From contig NZ_JBPAOH010000024.1 of the NCBI RefSeq assembly GCF_050875635.1, positions 1 through 64,000 of the forward strand: a stretch of DNA of 64,000 nucleotides, written 5' to 3'. Each line of letters begins with the position of its first letter. Within the stretch, counting starts at the first letter, position 1. The notes under the pieces are model-generated. The model saw nothing but the letters and a program-made list of their open reading frames with translations, had not been told where the DNA came from and did not search any database. Position numbers and translations under genes: made by a program. Shown piece by piece: positions 63,241 through 64,000 of the stretch. This DNA comes from Hassallia sp050875635. Lineage in GTDB: Bacteria; Cyanobacteriota; Cyanobacteriia; Cyanobacteriales; Nostocaceae.

Positions 63241-64000
63241 ATGCGTAAATCCACTAAAGAAGATATCTTGCTGCCTTTGACTGATGCCCAAAAACAACTC
63301 TGGATTTTAGCCCAACTGGAGAAAGAGAACTCAATTGCCTATAACCAATCAATAAGCGTGCAAATGCGCGGGTCACTGAACTGGAGAGCGATGAAGCGGG
63401 CAATGCAGAAAGTCGTAGATCGCCACGAGGCTTTACGGACTAGGATTTTGCCTTCGGGAGAAGGACAACAGGTTTTTCCTGTGCTTGAATTAGAACTGCC
63501 CGTACTCGACTTCTCTAATGCAGACAGTAGCGAACGCGACCTGAAAGCGGCTGATTGGTTTGAAAAGGAGAGCAGAAATATTTTTGAGGTGAATGAGGAG
63601 CCACTTTGGCGCATTCATGTTCTTAAGCTAGAAGAAGAACTTTATTGGCTAGTGTTGAGCGCGCATCACATAGGACTAGATTTTCGGTCGATGCTCCTTA
63701 TTCTCCAGGAGTTAGGAGTTTTGTATTCAGCTGAGTGTCAGGGAAAAACTTGTCAATTACAGGTGCCAAAGCAATTTCAAGAATATATAAACTGGCAAAT
63801 AGAGCAAAGCCAGACTTGGGAAATGGCAGATTGTCAAGCCTACTGGTTGGAAAAATTGGCTGGCGAACTTCCGATATTAGATTTACCGACAGACTGGAAT
63901 CGTCCAGGGAATAGAGATTTTCATATAAACACTGAAACTGTCAATTTAGATGAGCAGGTAAGTCAAAAACTTAAAATATTTAGCAAGCAAAGAGGTTGCA
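63241..64000 (+). CDS. NRPS condensation domain, 3' end outside the window
   Basis: From ATG 63241 the frame is open to the window edge (253 codons). It begins PLTDAQKQLWILAQLEKENS, a classic C-domain entry, with YNQSISVQMRGSLN and RHEALRTRI next. The active-site motif reads HHIGLDF, so the final Gly of HHxxxDG is Phe. This may lower activity or mark a specialised C domain. It lies beyond the MFS gene and IS1 relics and may be another module of the same pathway or a second cluster. Confidence 0.88.
   Translation, partial: MRKSTKEDILLPLTDAQKQLWILAQLEKENSIAYNQSISVQMRGSLNWRAMKRAMQKVVDRHEALRTRILPSGEGQQVFPVLELELPVLDFSNADSSERDLKAADWFEKESRNIFEVNEEPLWRIHVLKLEEELYWLVLSAHHIGLDFRSMLLILQELGVLYSAECQGKTCQLQVPKQFQEYINWQIEQSQTWEMADCQAYWLEKLAGELPILDLPTDWNRPGNRDFHINTETVNLDEQVSQKLKIFSKQRGC

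Noticed and set aside
1..64000. tRNA, rRNA, riboswitch or MbtH/PPTase genes
   Set aside because: Looked for in gaps and small frames; none could be recognised by eye.

Overview
The window looks like chromosome of a filamentous, probably Nostocales-type cyanobacterium. HIP1 palindromes (GCGATCGC) are scattered throughout. There is a SipA-type regulator, a TPR-CHAT protein, DUF29 and DUF2237 genes, several MITE-like elements, and a large modular PKS/NRPS locus. I see no rRNA, tRNA or CRISPR array. Both ends cut genes: a TPR-CHAT gene on the left and an NRPS condensation domain on the right.

Layout. 1-6640 holds housekeeping and small conserved genes: TPR-CHAT, a small alpha-helical protein, DUF29, DUF2237, sipA, a peroxiredoxin, a two-TM protein and a PPK2-type polyphosphate kinase. 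6641-7246 is a graveyard with a frameshifted PriCT-type primase remnant and a 35-bp relic identical but for one base to the PKS dehydratase coding sequence. 7247-13865 is a probable cell-surface glycan or glycolipid group: an alpha/alpha-barrel protein, a membrane-anchored SGNH hydrolase, a GT-C-like membrane protein, a flippase-like UPF0104 protein and a GT2. From 14348 the natural-product locus begins: a split reducing PKS module (KS-AT-KR-DH, then ER-ACP) and a lone condensation domain with a TubC-type docking domain. An antiporter, an FAD oxidoreductase and a DUF1330 protein follow. After about 1.1 kb of non-coding DNA with three Fur-like boxes comes the NRPS line: a CmlA-like diiron hydroxylase, NRPS1 (C-A-PCP-E), NRPS2 (C-A-PCP), NRPS3 (C-A-PCP-E), NRPS4 (C-A-KR-PCP-TE), four class-C beta-lactamase-fold serine hydrolases, a c-type heme protein and an MFS exporter. 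The end has IS1-family relics and the start of another NRPS.

Working model (inference). Termini that look like matched docking pairs suggest the order PKS, lone C, NRPS1, NRPS2, NRPS3, NRPS4. The product would be an acylated peptide: a first residue of unassigned identity (epimerised, perhaps beta-hydroxylated), then Ile, then D-Ile/allo-Ile, then an alpha-hydroxy acid made by reducing an alpha-keto acid, released by the TE as a depsipeptide or acid. NRPS2 and NRPS3 adenylation pockets both read DAFFLGVTFK, a known Ile code.

The most unusual part is 42.5-49.3 kb, between NRPS3 and NRPS4. A cassette made of the 3' end of the NRPS3 epimerase domain, a 'tail gene', an intrinsic terminator and a spacer is repeated about five times. 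The tail genes share the start M(T/S)D..TTPSKSA and a roughly 24-residue end finishing in NMQLD or VMQLD. Two are full cytoplasmic serine hydrolases with the tail appended. Two are tiny Ser/Thr/Glu-rich peptides that keep only both ends, one with an ATT in place of ATG. Three different MITE-like elements have inserted into the array. I do not know a described system that matches this.
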